From the IMG/VR virus record IMGVR_UViG_3300035180_002250, positions 1 through 64,000 of that record: 64,000 nucleotides of DNA, one strand, 5' to 3'. This document shows, piece after piece, positions 1 through 9,292 of this stretch; position 1 is the first letter of the stretch, and each line of letters begins with the position of its first letter. The position numbers and the translations under genes are program-made. This DNA is from a virus. A model generated the notes under the pieces. That model worked only from the letters and a program-made list of their open reading frames with translations, did not search any database and was not told the DNA's origin.

Positions 1-198
1 CTCGTCAGCAGCCTGCATAACCTCAGCAGTCTTATTCAGAATGTCGTCCATGTCATATTCATCGTCCAGATTATCAGAGACCAACTCACTAAGAGCATCG
101 AACTCTTCATCAGACGAAATTTTAATAAGACCCTCGTCCACAAGACCAGCCAGAACTCCATTTACCTCAGCCAACTTAACCATAGCAAGTTTATCCAT
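1..198 (-). CDS. Unknown protein, N-terminal 66 residues (3' end outside window)
   Basis: Reading the minus strand from the ATG at 198 gives an open frame through base 1. A good AGAGGAA ribosome site precedes it. The visible product is acidic, with DEEFD and DDEYDMDD clusters, and opens MDKLAMVKLAEVNG. That opening resembles the MITK(L/Y)AMVVLAG start of the six paralogous proteins just downstream, so it probably belongs to the same late operon. No family was recognised. The plus-strand ORF on the opposite strand is a shadow of it. Confidence 0.7.
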   Translation of the reverse strand, partial: MDKLAMVKLAEVNGVLAGLVDEGLIKISSDEEFDALSELVSDNLDDEYDMDDILNKTAEVMQAADE

Positions 199-320
199 TG
201 TTATTCCTCTTCCTTCTATTGATTTGATGTATTCATTAACTACTTTACAGATTCTTCCTGCTTCTCGGCAAAATACTGAAATCCACAAAAAATATACATT
301 ATTATCCTACGTATACTATT

Positions 321-391
321 ATTCTAAATTAGTCAAATAAATATACTGGCATATTATATATTGTAAGTATAATTAGTTTAAGTTAATAAAA
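321..391. repeat. Duplicated intergenic segment (copy 1; copy 2 at 1068-1139)
   Basis: The spacer upstream (minus-strand sense) of the unknown gene at 1-198 recurs between the first two paralogues at 1068-1139, with only scattered differences. Both carry ATATACTGG followed by a TATATTGTAA-type AT-rich core. The spacer was evidently duplicated together with the genes and could carry a late promoter. A second such pair lies at 2469-2524 and 3187-3241, sharing AAATTACGTAACTATCAT. Confidence 0.75.
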
Positions 392-1039
392 CTATTGAAT
401 TGGACTTTCAGTCTCATTCAGCAACATCGGTTGATTCTTTTTAGCATTAATCTTATTTTTTAACATATTAAATCCCTTCTTTCCATATCGATATATATGT
501 TTAGCCAAGAGATATTTGACGTATAACGGGAATGCTTTTGACATGCCGTAACCCAGTGCATTTAATTTTGGATTTTTCATGATAGAATACATATCTGATG
601 TATTCATTACGTGGTCCGTAACAGCACCCATAAGATTAGTAATATTACCTGGATTTGGATTCGACTTAATCTTCTGGAGTAAATCTAAACTACTCTGTGC
701 CCTTTTAGTAGGTCTTTTTAATAACTGTTTTGCAATAAAATAATTAATCTTGCCCATTCGTGTATCATCGTTTTTCAGCTGATTAAGCTTGTTATCAAGA
801 GTTTTATGTGCTTCCTCAATTGGCTCAGCATTTAATGTCTTTTTATCAGCTATATTAGTAGGATACAGTTCTTTAACTGCATCAAAAAGTTTATTACCTC
901 GTATTTTATTACCAGCAACAGTTGTTACAGCTGCACCAATACCAGGGGCCACCCTCCTTAAGAGAGAAGGTTTCTTTTCTTTTTCCTTAGATTCATCTGA
1001 ATCTCCTGCAAGTACAACCATAGCGTATTTAGTTATCAT
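392..1039 (-). CDS. Tandem paralogue 1 of 6, MITK-leader family (putative virion protein)
   Basis: The 215-residue product is one of six tandem paralogues on the minus strand. Common features are an N-terminus MITK-x-AMVVLAG, then a Lys-rich linker (here around residues 17-25), a Gly/Ala-rich stretch, the central block MGKINYFIAKQLLKRP near residue 100 and the block YSIMKNPKLNALGYGMSKA near residue 155. A basic C-terminus follows. No enzymatic motif is visible. The position among late genes suggests a virion or internal protein, which is inference. A GGAG ribosome site precedes the ATG. Confidence 0.8.
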   Translation of the reverse strand: MITKYAMVVLAGDSDESKEKEKKPSLLRRVAPGIGAAVTTVAGNKIRGNKLFDAVKELYPTNIADKKTLNAEPIEEAHKTLDNKLNQLKNDDTRMGKINYFIAKQLLKRPTKRAQSSLDLLQKIKSNPNPGNITNLMGAVTDHVMNTSDMYSIMKNPKLNALGYGMSKAFPLYVKYLLAKHIYRYGKKGFNMLKNKINAKKNQPMLLNETESPIQ

Positions 1040-1139
1040 TTGGATTCTCCACTTAAAAGTACCCTTTATTCAAAATTAGTAAAAAATATACTGGAACATT
1101 ATATATTGTAAATATAATTAGTTTAAATTAATAAACCTA

Positions 1140-1787
1140 TTAAGTTGGACTTTCAGTCTCATTCATCAACATTGGTTGACCCTTTTTATCCGTGATCTTC
1201 TTTTTTAAAAAACCAAATCCCTTCTTCCCATATCGATATAGATATTTAGCTAATAGATATTTGGTGTACAACGGGAATGCTTTTGACATGCCGTAACCCA
1301 ATGCGTTTAATTTTGGATTTTTCATGATAGAATACATATCTGATGTATTCAGTACGTATTTCTGAGCAGTACCCATAAAATGAGGGGCCAAATCTGGATT
1401 CGACTTAATCTTCTGTAATAAATCTAAATTACTTTGTGCACTTCCAGTAGGTCTTTTTAATAAATGTTTTGCAATTAAATAATTAATCTTGCCCATTCGT
1501 GTATCATCGTTTCTCAGTTGATTAAACGTGTCATGAAGAGTTTTATGTGCTTTCCTAATTGTATCAAACTTTACTGTCTGTTCCCCTGTATTTTTATCAG
1601 CTACACTAGGGTACAGTTCGTTATATGCATTAAAAAGTTTCGTATCTTTTATCATATTACCTGCAAGACCTGTTGAATATGCACCAATACCAGGGGCCAT
1701 CCTCCTTAAAAGAGAAGGTTTCTTTTTTTTCCCTTTATATTCATCTGAATACCCTGCAAGTACAACCATAGCTAATTTAGTTATCAT
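1140..1787 (-). CDS. Tandem paralogue 2 of 6, MITK-leader family
   Basis: The 215-residue product is the closest relative of paralogue 1. It shares the MITKLAMVVLAGYSDEY start, the MGKINYLIAKHLLKRP block, the YSIMKNPKLNALGYGMSKA block and a similar ATGESPT-like acidic tail region ending MNETESPT. The spacer to paralogue 1 is the duplicated segment at 1068-1139, so this pair is probably a recent duplication. Function is unknown; the conserved blocks look like amphipathic helices. Confidence 0.8.
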   Translation of the reverse strand: MITKLAMVVLAGYSDEYKGKKKKPSLLRRMAPGIGAYSTGLAGNMIKDTKLFNAYNELYPSVADKNTGEQTVKFDTIRKAHKTLHDTFNQLRNDDTRMGKINYLIAKHLLKRPTGSAQSNLDLLQKIKSNPDLAPHFMGTAQKYVLNTSDMYSIMKNPKLNALGYGMSKAFPLYTKYLLAKYLYRYGKKGFGFLKKKITDKKGQPMLMNETESPT

Positions 1788-1823
1788 CTTGATTCTCCAT
1801 TTAAACTAATCAAATATTAATTT

Positions 1824-2465
1824 CTACTTGACATATCCGCCTTGTAACACAGATTTATTCTTTTTCCTAGGAATCTCATTTTTATTAGAACTAAGTAGGC
1901 CCTTCCCAAAATCAAATAACATTTTAGCTAAGGTATAATTACGATACAACGGCAATACTTTAGACATACCTAAACTTAGTGCATTTAATTTTGGATTTTT
2001 CATAATGGAATACATCTCTGATGTATCCTTAAAGTGACTATTAGCAATAAGTCTAAAAAATCGAGACTTATCATTATATCTCTTCAGATTATGTAGTGCA
2101 TCTAAATTACGTTGTGCACTTCTAGCAGGATTTTTTAGTAATTGCTTCGCGATAAAATAATTAAGTTTTCCCATTCTGGTGTTATCATTTTTAAGTTTAT
2201 TATACTTATCATTAATAGTTCCAAATGCATTTCTAATTGTATCAAACTCTACTCTACGCGTACCCGTATCTTTATTAGTTATTCCCGGGTACAATTCGTT
2301 ATATGCGTCATTCATTTTCTTTGATCTTATTGTATCCCCAGTATAACTTGTTGCAACTGCACCAATAACCGGGTAAAATGCTCTAAGTATAGAAGGTTCC
2401 TTTTTTTTTCTTTTATATTCATCTGAATATCCTGCAAGTACAACCATAGCGTATTTAGTTATCAT
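1824..2465 (-). CDS. Tandem paralogue 3 of 6, MITK-leader family
   Basis: The 213-residue product has the same architecture: MITKYAMVVLAGYSDEYKRKKK at the start (first 20 residues diagnostic), MGKLNYFIAKQLLKNP in the middle and YSIMKNPKLNALSLGMSK near the C-terminal third. Here the LGYGMSK of its relatives is LSLGMSK, so it has diverged from copies 1 and 2. It ends in a basic KKNK tail. Function is unknown. Confidence 0.8.
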   Translation of the reverse strand: MITKYAMVVLAGYSDEYKRKKKEPSILRAFYPVIGAVATSYTGDTIRSKKMNDAYNELYPGITNKDTGTRRVEFDTIRNAFGTINDKYNKLKNDNTRMGKLNYFIAKQLLKNPARSAQRNLDALHNLKRYNDKSRFFRLIANSHFKDTSEMYSIMKNPKLNALSLGMSKVLPLYRNYTLAKMLFDFGKGLLSSNKNEIPRKKNKSVLQGGYVK

Positions 2466-2524
2466 ATTTGTGCACCATCCTCATGAAATTACGTAACTAT
2501 CATATCTACTCTGTGTGATAGCAT

Positions 2525-3184
2525 CTAAGCAGTTAACTCAGCACCTGCGCCAGCAAATTGATCCTCTTTATTGAAAATCTTTTTTTTGTTAGAACCCAGG
2601 GCACCTTTACCCAAACCGTATAGGATTTTCGCTATTTTATATGTCATATACCATGGCAATGCTTTTGACATGCCGTAACCCAATGCATTTAATTTTGGAT
2701 TTTTCATAACAGAGTACATTTCTGCTATATCATTAAAGTGTGCCTTACTAACATTAATAGAGTGATCCTTCGACTTTAACATATCATTTTTTATTGTATC
2801 CATAGTAGGTTGTACCCTTGCAGCAGGTTTTCTTAACAATTGCTTTGCAATAAAATAGTTTAGTTTTCCCATTCTGCTATTATCATTTTTAAGCTCATTA
2901 TACGTATTCGTAATAGCGCTATATGGTTTAATAACATCATCATACGTCATTGAAGGTGATTCTGGAGTTGTATTAACTAGTTTAGGGTATAGTTTATCAA
3001 ATGCGTCATCACGGTACTTTCTTCGTATTAAATGACCTGTACCCATTGTTGTAAACGCCCCAAGACCAGGTGCTATACGTCTAAATAGAGAAGGTTTATT
3101 TTCTTTTTTATCTGTATTCATGCTAGTACCAGTATCCATATCTGGGTACCCTGCAAGTACAACCATAGCGTATTTAGTTATCAT
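2525..3184 (-). CDS. Tandem paralogue 4 of 6, MITK-leader family
   Basis: The 219-residue product starts MITKYAMVVLAGYPDMDTG and has a longer linker than its siblings. It carries MGKLNYFIAKQLLRKP and YSVMKNPKLNALGYGMSKA. The last 45 residues (TYKIAKILYGLGKGALGSNK and onward) are nearly identical to paralogue 5, indicating recent duplication or gene conversion between the two. A GAGG-type ribosome site lies upstream of the ATG. Function is unknown. Confidence 0.8.
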   Translation of the reverse strand: MITKYAMVVLAGYPDMDTGTSMNTDKKENKPSLFRRIAPGLGAFTTMGTGHLIRRKYRDDAFDKLYPKLVNTTPESPSMTYDDVIKPYSAITNTYNELKNDNSRMGKLNYFIAKQLLRKPAARVQPTMDTIKNDMLKSKDHSINVSKAHFNDIAEMYSVMKNPKLNALGYGMSKALPWYMTYKIAKILYGLGKGALGSNKKKIFNKEDQFAGAGAELTA

Positions 3185-3241
3185 TTATTCACCATCCTCA
3201 CGAAATTACGTAACTATCATCTCTACTCTGTGTAATAGCAT

Positions 3242-3874
3242 CTAATCAGTTAACGTAGCCCCTGCGCCAGCAAATTGATTATTTTTATTGAAAATCTTTT
3301 TTTTGTTAGAACCTAGTGCACCTTTACCCAAACCATATAGGATTTTCGCTATTTTATATGTCATATACAATGGCAATGCTTGGTACATGCCGTGACCAAG
3401 TGCGTTTAATTTTGGATTTTTCAAGATAGAATATACTTCTGCTAGATCCTTTAAGTGTGAATCATTAACTTCTTGAAGAGTTTCAGAATTTTTAAAATGA
3501 TCATTCATTGAATCAACGTCCCTGTGTATCCTTGCATAAGGTTTGTTTGATAATTTATTTGCAATAAAATAGTTAAGTTTTCCCATTCGTGTGTTATCAT
3601 TTTTTAATTTATCATAACTATCATTAAGCGTTTTATATGCGTCAGTTAGTGTACCCCATGTTATTGAACGTTCACCTGGAGCTTGGTTAAATATGCCAGG
3701 GTATAGTTCTTTATATGCATCAAAATGTTTCTTTGATTTTATTAAATCACCTGCAACAGTTGTTGCAACTGCACCAGTACCCTGTGCAATCTCTTTAAGA
3801 GTAGAAAATTTCTTTTCTTTTTTGGGCTCGTCTTGGTACCCTGCAAGTACAACCATGGCTGATTTAGTTATCAT
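3242..3874 (-). CDS. Tandem paralogue 5 of 6, MITK-leader family
   Basis: The 210-residue product starts MITKSAMVVLAGYQDEPKKE, which resembles paralogue 6, while its C-terminal 45 residues match paralogue 4. This mosaic pattern is what recombination within a tandem array would produce. The central block MGKLNYFIANKLSNKP and YSILKNPKLNALGHGM are present in diverged form. Function is unknown. Confidence 0.8.
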   Translation of the reverse strand: MITKSAMVVLAGYQDEPKKEKKFSTLKEIAQGTGAVATTVAGDLIKSKKHFDAYKELYPGIFNQAPGERSITWGTLTDAYKTLNDSYDKLKNDNTRMGKLNYFIANKLSNKPYARIHRDVDSMNDHFKNSETLQEVNDSHLKDLAEVYSILKNPKLNALGHGMYQALPLYMTYKIAKILYGLGKGALGSNKKKIFNKNNQFAGAGATLTD

Positions 3875-3972
3875 TATAGACTCCGTTAAATTATGCAGTT
3901 TAACTTTTTTTTTAAAAAATTAATTTTACTTTATGGACATCAAACTTCAATATTTAGCACACAAGTATTCCA

Positions 3973-4572
3973 TTAGTTTGATCTTATTTTGTTATCAAAA
4001 CCAAATTTCTTCTTTCCCAAGCCATACAATATTTTAGCGATCTTGTATGTCATGTACCACGGTAATGCTTTCGTCATCCCATATCCCAATGCATTTAATT
4101 TTGGATTTTTTATAATAGAATATATCTCAGAGGAATCCTTTAGATACGACGGAGCCATAGATTTAAAATATTCAGACTTACCCGAATCCGACTTAATATT
4201 ATTATATGTATCTAAACTACTTTTTGCCCTTTTAATTGGATTTTTTAGTAATTGGTTTGCAATAAAATAATTAAGCTTCCCAATTCTTGTGTTGTCATTT
4301 TTAAGTTGCTTAAACTTATTAAAAATATTTCCATGCGATTTCATAATTGTATCAAAATTTATTGAACGTGCACCTGTATCTTTATCAACTACCCCAGGGT
4401 ACAGTTCGTTATATGCATCACGAAGTTTTTTTGATCTTATTGAAATCCCAGCAGCAGTTGTTGCAGCTGCACCAAGACCAGGTGCAATCTCTCTAAGAGT
4501 AGAAAATTTCTTTTCTTTTTTGGGCTCGTCTGGGTACCCTGCTAGTACAACCATGGCTAATTTAGTTATCAT
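3973..4572 (-). CDS. Tandem paralogue 6 of 6, MITK-leader family
   Basis: The chosen start is the ATG at 4572, giving MITKLAMVVLAGYPDEPKKE, because a TTGGAG ribosome site sits just upstream. An in-frame TTG at 4584 would add four residues (MESR) that no sibling has. The product is about 199 residues with IGKLNYFIANQLLKNP and YSIIKNPKLNALGYGMTKA. It is the first gene of the array in transcription order. Function is unknown. Confidence 0.8.
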   Translation of the reverse strand: MITKLAMVVLAGYPDEPKKEKKFSTLREIAPGLGAAATTAAGISIRSKKLRDAYNELYPGVVDKDTGARSINFDTIMKSHGNIFNKFKQLKNDNTRIGKLNYFIANQLLKNPIKRAKSSLDTYNNIKSDSGKSEYFKSMAPSYLKDSSEIYSIIKNPKLNALGYGMTKALPWYMTYKIAKILYGLGKKKFGFDNKIRSN

Positions 4573-4608
4573 TCTGGACTCCAACCTAAATTATTTAATT
4601 TAAATTTC

Positions 4609-5040
4609 TTAGGGTAGTAATTTTATTTTATTAAAATAAAACTTTCTAATAGCATCAGCCGTGTCCTTTGCTCCTTCCCAGGATTTTCGAAAAGTACTTG
4701 TATCTCCACCAATATCCGTAAAAGTACTTTTGAGACCACGGTATCCTGGTTGGGTCCGTTTTAATGTACGATCCAGGTCGTTCAACCAGCCATTCATCTT
4801 ATACCCACCATAACCAAGCCCACCAAGTGCAGCAGCACCAAGACCCCATTTTACTGGTCTGCTCCAACCATTACGTTTTTGATCCTGGTACTGATTATCT
4901 GCAACCGGGTAATTCGATGTATATTGTGGGCCAACCGGGTAATTCGATGTATATTGTGGTCCAACCGGGTAATTCGATGTATATTGTGGTCCAGCGTAGT
5001 CCAAAGCAAGTTTTAACATTTGAAACTTATTATTAAGCAT
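4609..5040 (-). CDS. Small protein with three tandem GPQYTSNYPV repeats
   Basis: The start is taken at ATG 5040, which overlaps the stop of the upstream gene (8-base overlap) and follows GGTGG. A longer reading starting at 5091 would run through the upstream gene. The product is about 143 residues: MLNNKFQMLKLALDYAG, three perfect 10-residue repeats GPQYTSNYPV encoded by 30-base direct repeats (about 4899-4990), a Gly-rich possible membrane segment (GLGAAALGGLGYGGY), then a helical tail. KLALDYAG resembles the KLAMVVLAG of the array proteins. Function is unknown; a virion-associated role is a guess. Confidence 0.65.
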   Translation of the reverse strand: MLNNKFQMLKLALDYAGPQYTSNYPVGPQYTSNYPVGPQYTSNYPVADNQYQDQKRNGWSRPVKWGLGAAALGGLGYGGYKMNGWLNDLDRTLKRTQPGYRGLKSTFTDIGGDTSTFRKSWEGAKDTADAIRKFYFNKIKLLP

Positions 5041-5608
5041 AATAGCCACCATTTGAATTAGGGGTAAAATTATCATTATTAGCATCAACACTGTTATCCT
5101 CTATTTCAGGGGATGTTGGTATGGGCCTTCGATGCAACGGGAAGAAAGTATCAGCTGCACGAACTACCTGCTTATTTAAAATATTATTTATTTTAGGTCG
5201 TACAAATAAATCCATTGGCAGGCTATATACCAAACCAGGGTTCTCACCTGTTAACTTGGAGTATAACTTATCTGTGATATTTAACTTATTATTCAAAGCA
5301 TAATCTGTTAGACCACCAGCAACGGCACCTCCCAACGACATACCACCAGTTGCATACTGCAACCCATACAGAGCCGGGTTAATAAACTTACTGGCAATAC
5401 CTAACCCCTTCAACGTCGTTTTAACTGGCTGGGTATTTGCCAACGTAGACCCAACACCTCTAACCAAGTTGTAGGAATCTTTAATCTTATTTATCTGGGG
5501 AGCATACGTTGTAAAAAGATTCTTGGCAATGTTCAACGCTGTATCATACCAACCGGCTTCTTTTACTAAGTCACCGCTAACAAATGCTGTTCCACTTCGT
5601 GTAATCAT
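5033..5608 (-). CDS. Unknown MITR-leader protein, putative virion component
   Basis: The 191-residue product starts MITRSGTAFVSGDLVKEAGW, an MIT(K/R) opening like several unrelated neighbours. A hydrophobic Gly/Ala-rich stretch (YATGGMSLGGAVAGGLTDY) lies near residues 95-115, and the tail from residue 165 is Asn- and Asp-rich. No catalytic motif was recognised. It is translationally coupled to the repeat protein downstream. Candidate roles are an internal virion or membrane-interacting protein. Confidence 0.65.
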   Translation of the reverse strand: MITRSGTAFVSGDLVKEAGWYDTALNIAKNLFTTYAPQINKIKDSYNLVRGVGSTLANTQPVKTTLKGLGIASKFINPALYGLQYATGGMSLGGAVAGGLTDYALNNKLNITDKLYSKLTGENPGLVYSLPMDLFVRPKINNILNKQVVRAADTFFPLHRRPIPTSPEIEDNSVDANNDNFTPNSNGGYYA

Positions 5609-5645
5609 AGTTTAGACCGCCTATTTTACCAATCTAATTAAAAAA

Positions 5646-7562
5646 TTAGTAAGAACCATCAGGTCCATGCTTAACTTCGTTTCCAACTGAATACGCTGTA
5701 TACGGATTGTGACTATGGATGTCCGTCTTGGCACCCTCAGATGCCCCTTCAACAAGAGTTTGTTTAAGATACCTATAGTTAAGCTTTGGTAGCCATTCTT
5801 TAGATAAGTTTACAACCCGTTGGAGAGGAACAACAACTGCAGAGATTTCCAAAGCGTTTGTACATTTTACAGAATCGACACCTAACTTTTTCAGATGGCT
5901 TACCACGTCAGGTGTGATAAAGGTACCTGCTGTAACATCATATAACTGCTCCAGCATTGTTTTACCGAGTGACTCATCGATAGGCAATGTTTGACCAGGA
6001 ACACGCTCTATAGCCTTTAGAAACTCCGGGTACGATATTGTTTCACCACGATGATACATAAAACCTGGAGGGGCCTTCTCAATCTTTACGTAGTTATGCC
6101 CTGCCCTTGCCAAAAGTTCGAAGTGTCTCCGGTCAAGATCGACTCCTGTACTCTTGTAAATGTTTCTCATTCCTTCAGCCGCAGCAGATCGCGTAAGACC
6201 TATACCCTTCAGTCTTGCGATGTCCTGAAGATTGTCCACTCCGTCAGTCAAGGGCATACCAGGGTAAACTTCAGCACCAGGCTTAATATTTTGTAATGTC
6301 TTCCTTACAGGGGGTATGTAATAATTGATATAATTTTTACCAAGCTTCTCATTTACAAAACCGTGTTCAATAAACCGACTTGGTACTGCAGTATGCCCAG
6401 ATGTCTGTATAACCAAGTTATACCCACCCTGTGGAAGTGGTTCAGTACGATACACTTTACCAAACACCTCACAATATATTTTACGATTCGGGTATTCCTT
6501 TGGCATATTTACAAACTGTCTGAACCCTGAATCACCACGTAAAGAGGTGTCCAACTTAGCCATCGATGTGGAATGCTTGGAACTGAGAATCATCTGCGTC
6601 AAAGGTTCTGCTAAATTACCTGCAGAGATGAAACCAGCATGTTCCCCAATGTTAAAAGGCTTCAACGAGGAGATACCAAGTCCCATACACTTGGCACAAA
6701 CAGTATTCCCTTTGGCCTGGCACGTCTGAGGAGATCGGACTACAATTGTTGAGACATGGTCATGTACCAACTTCTTCCGCATGTCTTCAGTGATAGGTGT
6801 ATCAGGTCCTATCCCCTGCTGCATAAAAGGTACATAGCGACCAATAATATCGTCAGAAACAGATAAGGGTACTCCATGCTTAGTTCCACAATCTTCAACG
6901 CTTACAACAGATTCAGCTACAACATTATGTATTATTTTAGATAACTCTCCAGGCGATGCTGTCTGAGTTTTACCGAGTACCACATTGTTCCTGGATTCTA
7001 CTGTCTGTAACCAATGGTGAAACGGATCCTGCCCTTCTGCATAAGAAGTTGGGAATATTTCCGGCACAATATTTCCATCCTTACCTGATACCACTACCGG
7101 AGTTGTACGAAGTTTAACCAACTGATTCTTTTTTTTACCAATGGCTCCTGACTGGTACACCATCATCGAAGCACTGTCATCCTTCTTGTTCTCAGATTCA
7201 GATTTGTCCATATCGACAATCTTGGTTTGAAGCTCACCGAGAACCTTTACCTTTCCTTCATAATCATGTACCTTGTCCAACTTTTTCGTATACTCGGATA
7301 CTAATTTATCCCGCATAGGTTTATTGGGAACTTCTATTTCCTTAATACCGAATGTAACACCCTCAAACGTTGAGAAACGATCTCCCAATGACTTTAACGC
7401 AGTTACAACATCGTCATACTTATCCGGGTAGTTTCTATAAACTTTAGTCAACACGTCTTTTAATACATTAGACGTAACCGGCGATGTAACCTCGATACCC
7501 GGGGGTAAAGCTTTGTTCACCAGGTACTGGCCGAATGTTTGTACCTTATTACTTGTGGGCAT
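5646..7562 (-). CDS. DNA-directed RNA polymerase beta-prime subunit, C-terminal part
   Basis: The 638-residue product corresponds to the C-terminal half of bacterial beta-prime (RpoC). It begins in the region after the catalytic NADFDGD block (YLVNKALPPGIE). It then has the segment equivalent to the bridge/trigger region (YAEGQDPFHHWLQTVESRN, about residue 180) and a CxnC-x2-C pair with NIGEHAGFISAGNLAEPLTQ (residues about 280-315), matching the CYG...[20 protein letters not shown] block of cellular beta-prime. SSKHSTS follows. The N-terminal part of beta-prime is on the fused gene at 56430-62453. Whether this enzyme is packaged in the virion or made after infection cannot be told here. Confidence 0.9.
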   Translation of the reverse strand: MPTSNKVQTFGQYLVNKALPPGIEVTSPVTSNVLKDVLTKVYRNYPDKYDDVVTALKSLGDRFSTFEGVTFGIKEIEVPNKPMRDKLVSEYTKKLDKVHDYEGKVKVLGELQTKIVDMDKSESENKKDDSASMMVYQSGAIGKKKNQLVKLRTTPVVVSGKDGNIVPEIFPTSYAEGQDPFHHWLQTVESRNNVVLGKTQTASPGELSKIIHNVVAESVVSVEDCGTKHGVPLSVSDDIIGRYVPFMQQGIGPDTPITEDMRKKLVHDHVSTIVVRSPQTCQAKGNTVCAKCMGLGISSLKPFNIGEHAGFISAGNLAEPLTQMILSSKHSTSMAKLDTSLRGDSGFRQFVNMPKEYPNRKIYCEVFGKVYRTEPLPQGGYNLVIQTSGHTAVPSRFIEHGFVNEKLGKNYINYYIPPVRKTLQNIKPGAEVYPGMPLTDGVDNLQDIARLKGIGLTRSAAAEGMRNIYKSTGVDLDRRHFELLARAGHNYVKIEKAPPGFMYHRGETISYPEFLKAIERVPGQTLPIDESLGKTMLEQLYDVTAGTFITPDVVSHLKKLGVDSVKCTNALEISAVVVPLQRVVNLSKEWLPKLNYRYLKQTLVEGASEGAKTDIHSHNPYTAYSVGNEVKHGPDGSY

Positions 7563-7565
7563 CGA

Positions 7566-7781
7566 TCAATCGTCCTCACCGATTTCAGGATAACGTGCAT
7601 GGACCTTCCTGCGAACAGTAGCCTGTTCTTGTGGTGTACCATGTTTGGCAACCATGGATAATGCTGCTCGGGCGTGATTGATATCCTGGATTGGATAACG
7701 TCTGCCAGGTAGAGCAAAATCATCATCAGATAAACTATTACGTTCCTTCGCAGATAATTTTTTACCAAGTTTTGTTATCAT
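7566..7781 (-). CDS. Small phage protein with LPGRRYPI-HARAAL domain (DUF6582-like)
   Basis: The 71-residue product starts MITKLGKKLSAKERNSLSDD. The rest fits a small domain recurrent in phage proteins: FALPGRRYPI, then HARAALSMVAKHGTP, then VRRKVHARYPEIG. In other phages this domain appears alone or attached to structural and maturation proteins; its function is not established to my knowledge. It overlaps the preceding gene by four bases (ATGA). The MITK opening is shared with the array proteins. Confidence 0.75.
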   Translation of the reverse strand: MITKLGKKLSAKERNSLSDDDFALPGRRYPIQDINHARAALSMVAKHGTPQEQATVRRKVHARYPEIGEDD

Positions 7782-8002
7782 TTTCCAGTACCCTCCACAG
7801 GTGGTTGGACCTCGTCTGCGGTATTATTATCCACTACCTTCAATGCATCATAGTATCCTTCGATTGCAAATTGTTTATCCTCAATTCCAAAACTTGCTGC
7901 CAACGTCTCTATAATAAGATCATGCTTTACTCTCAATTCATTAATAGTCTTAGATAACTCAACTAACTTTTGTTTTACTGATTCTGGAATTTTGTGTATC
8001 AT
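7778..8002 (-). CDS. Small coiled-coil-like protein
   Basis: The 74-residue product opens MIHKIPESVKQKLVELSKT. It is mostly predicted helix in the first 60 residues with hydrophobic spacing suggestive of a coiled coil, followed by an acidic Pro-containing tail. Its stop overlaps the start of the next gene, so the two are probably translated together. No family was recognised. Confidence 0.65.
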   Translation of the reverse strand: MIHKIPESVKQKLVELSKTINELRVKHDLIIETLAASFGIEDKQFAIEGYYDALKVVDNNTADEVQPPVEGTGK

Positions 8003-8017
8003 TGTTACCTACCCATT

Positions 8018-9256
8018 TTAAGAAGTTATTGTATACAAAGTCGTTACTTGTGGAGTTGATCTAAGTATCTTATTACCTGTTCCTAAGGTACCCCCCCAAT
8101 AAACATCAATTCCAAAAAATGCTCCAATGCTAGTATAAGTACTTCCAGATGGGCATATCTCTCCATAATAATATGGATTATCAGAGTATAAATAATAATT
8201 TATACCATCATCTGTTGCTACTAAATACCCATATCCTAACCCTGGATAATTAGAGTATGACATCCAATGAACATAACTAGATTCTCCATATTTATTTCCA
8301 CCAAAATACATAGGTGATTGCCCACCGAAGTATGCATCATTAGTTTGTGGATTATAATAGAAATCAACAGATCCTGTTATATCTGTCCAATTAACTAAAT
8401 CTGTTGATCTCTTTATATGCGCAATACTGAATGAATGTACAGGACTAGTTATATAAATATACATATTATTGCTACTCAGTTTATAAATCCTAGGGCTATA
8501 AAACTCAGGATCACTAAGACTCCCCACATTACCACCAACCCCATCCCACCCTGATTTATCCAATCTTCGACGAACTATGTCCCCCGTAGTACTATATACC
8601 GCATTTACATGTCCATCAAAGATAGTAAGACCAACATTACATGATGAATACCCCATAGAATATGTACATGCACTAAATGTATAGCCGTCACTGGATGTGA
8701 ATATTCCATTAGAAACTGCCACAAGATATTCCCCATTAAAATATATAGCTTCTTTAATAGGATCAGTAGCATCAATAGGAAGCCCTGTAAGTGAGTACTG
8801 TGTGAAACTAGCACCACCATCAGTACTTTTATAACATTTATTCAAATAATAACAAATTATCTCATTTTCATCTTTTTTAACTAATGTTGAAAGAGATACT
8901 GCGTGCCCCACATAGTCCACATAGGTACTAGAAGAAGCAATGGATGTTTGAGCCCCATTAGATTTAGTTATTCTATAAAAATTGAAAGTATAGTTAGTAC
9001 CCGACAACTGAGAACTTATTATAAAATAATAATTATTATTTTCTACTATATTAGCATTAACCTCTCCCCCAGCTGCACCGTTGTCATAAGAAGGAATAGT
9101 AAAGTTCACTGGTGAATAACTAAATTGTAATCCTCCAGCTACTTTCCAAGTACTGCTACCATTTACATAAGGAACTGCGGATTTCCAAGTACCATTAACA
9201 TTAACATATGGGTTACATTGTTTCCAAACACCATTAACATTTATATATGTGGGCAT
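8018..9256 (-). CDS. Tail fibre / adsorption protein with N-terminal VNGxWK repeats
   Basis: The 412-residue product starts MPTYINVNGVWKQCNPYVNV. It has three short repeats (INVNGVWK, VNVNGTWK, VNGSSTWK) within the first 45 residues, a pattern common at the start of phage tail-fibre and receptor-binding proteins. The remaining 360 residues are rich in Tyr, Ser, Gly and Asn. They contain recurring KSTDGGASF- and SSDGYTFSA-like beta-propeller (sialidase-like) repeats, compatible with sugar binding. It neighbours a probable assembly protein at 9293-9760. Enzymatic activity cannot be claimed. Confidence 0.75.
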   Translation of the reverse strand: MPTYINVNGVWKQCNPYVNVNGTWKSAVPYVNGSSTWKVAGGLQFSYSPVNFTIPSYDNGAAGGEVNANIVENNNYYFIISSQLSGTNYTFNFYRITKSNGAQTSIASSSTYVDYVGHAVSLSTLVKKDENEIICYYLNKCYKSTDGGASFTQYSLTGLPIDATDPIKEAIYFNGEYLVAVSNGIFTSSDGYTFSACTYSMGYSSCNVGLTIFDGHVNAVYSTTGDIVRRRLDKSGWDGVGGNVGSLSDPEFYSPRIYKLSSNNMYIYITSPVHSFSIAHIKRSTDLVNWTDITGSVDFYYNPQTNDAYFGGQSPMYFGGNKYGESSYVHWMSYSNYPGLGYGYLVATDDGINYYLYSDNPYYYGEICPSGSTYTSIGAFFGIDVYWGGTLGTGNKILRSTPQVTTLYTITS

Positions 9257-9292
9257 AAAGTTACCTTCTTTACCTTTAAAACCATCCTATAA

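Noticed and set aside
7517-7768. 83-residue minus-strand ORF overlapping 7566-7781
   Set aside because: Different frame of the same stretch; the 7566 frame has the recognisable LPGRRYPI domain and coupled starts.
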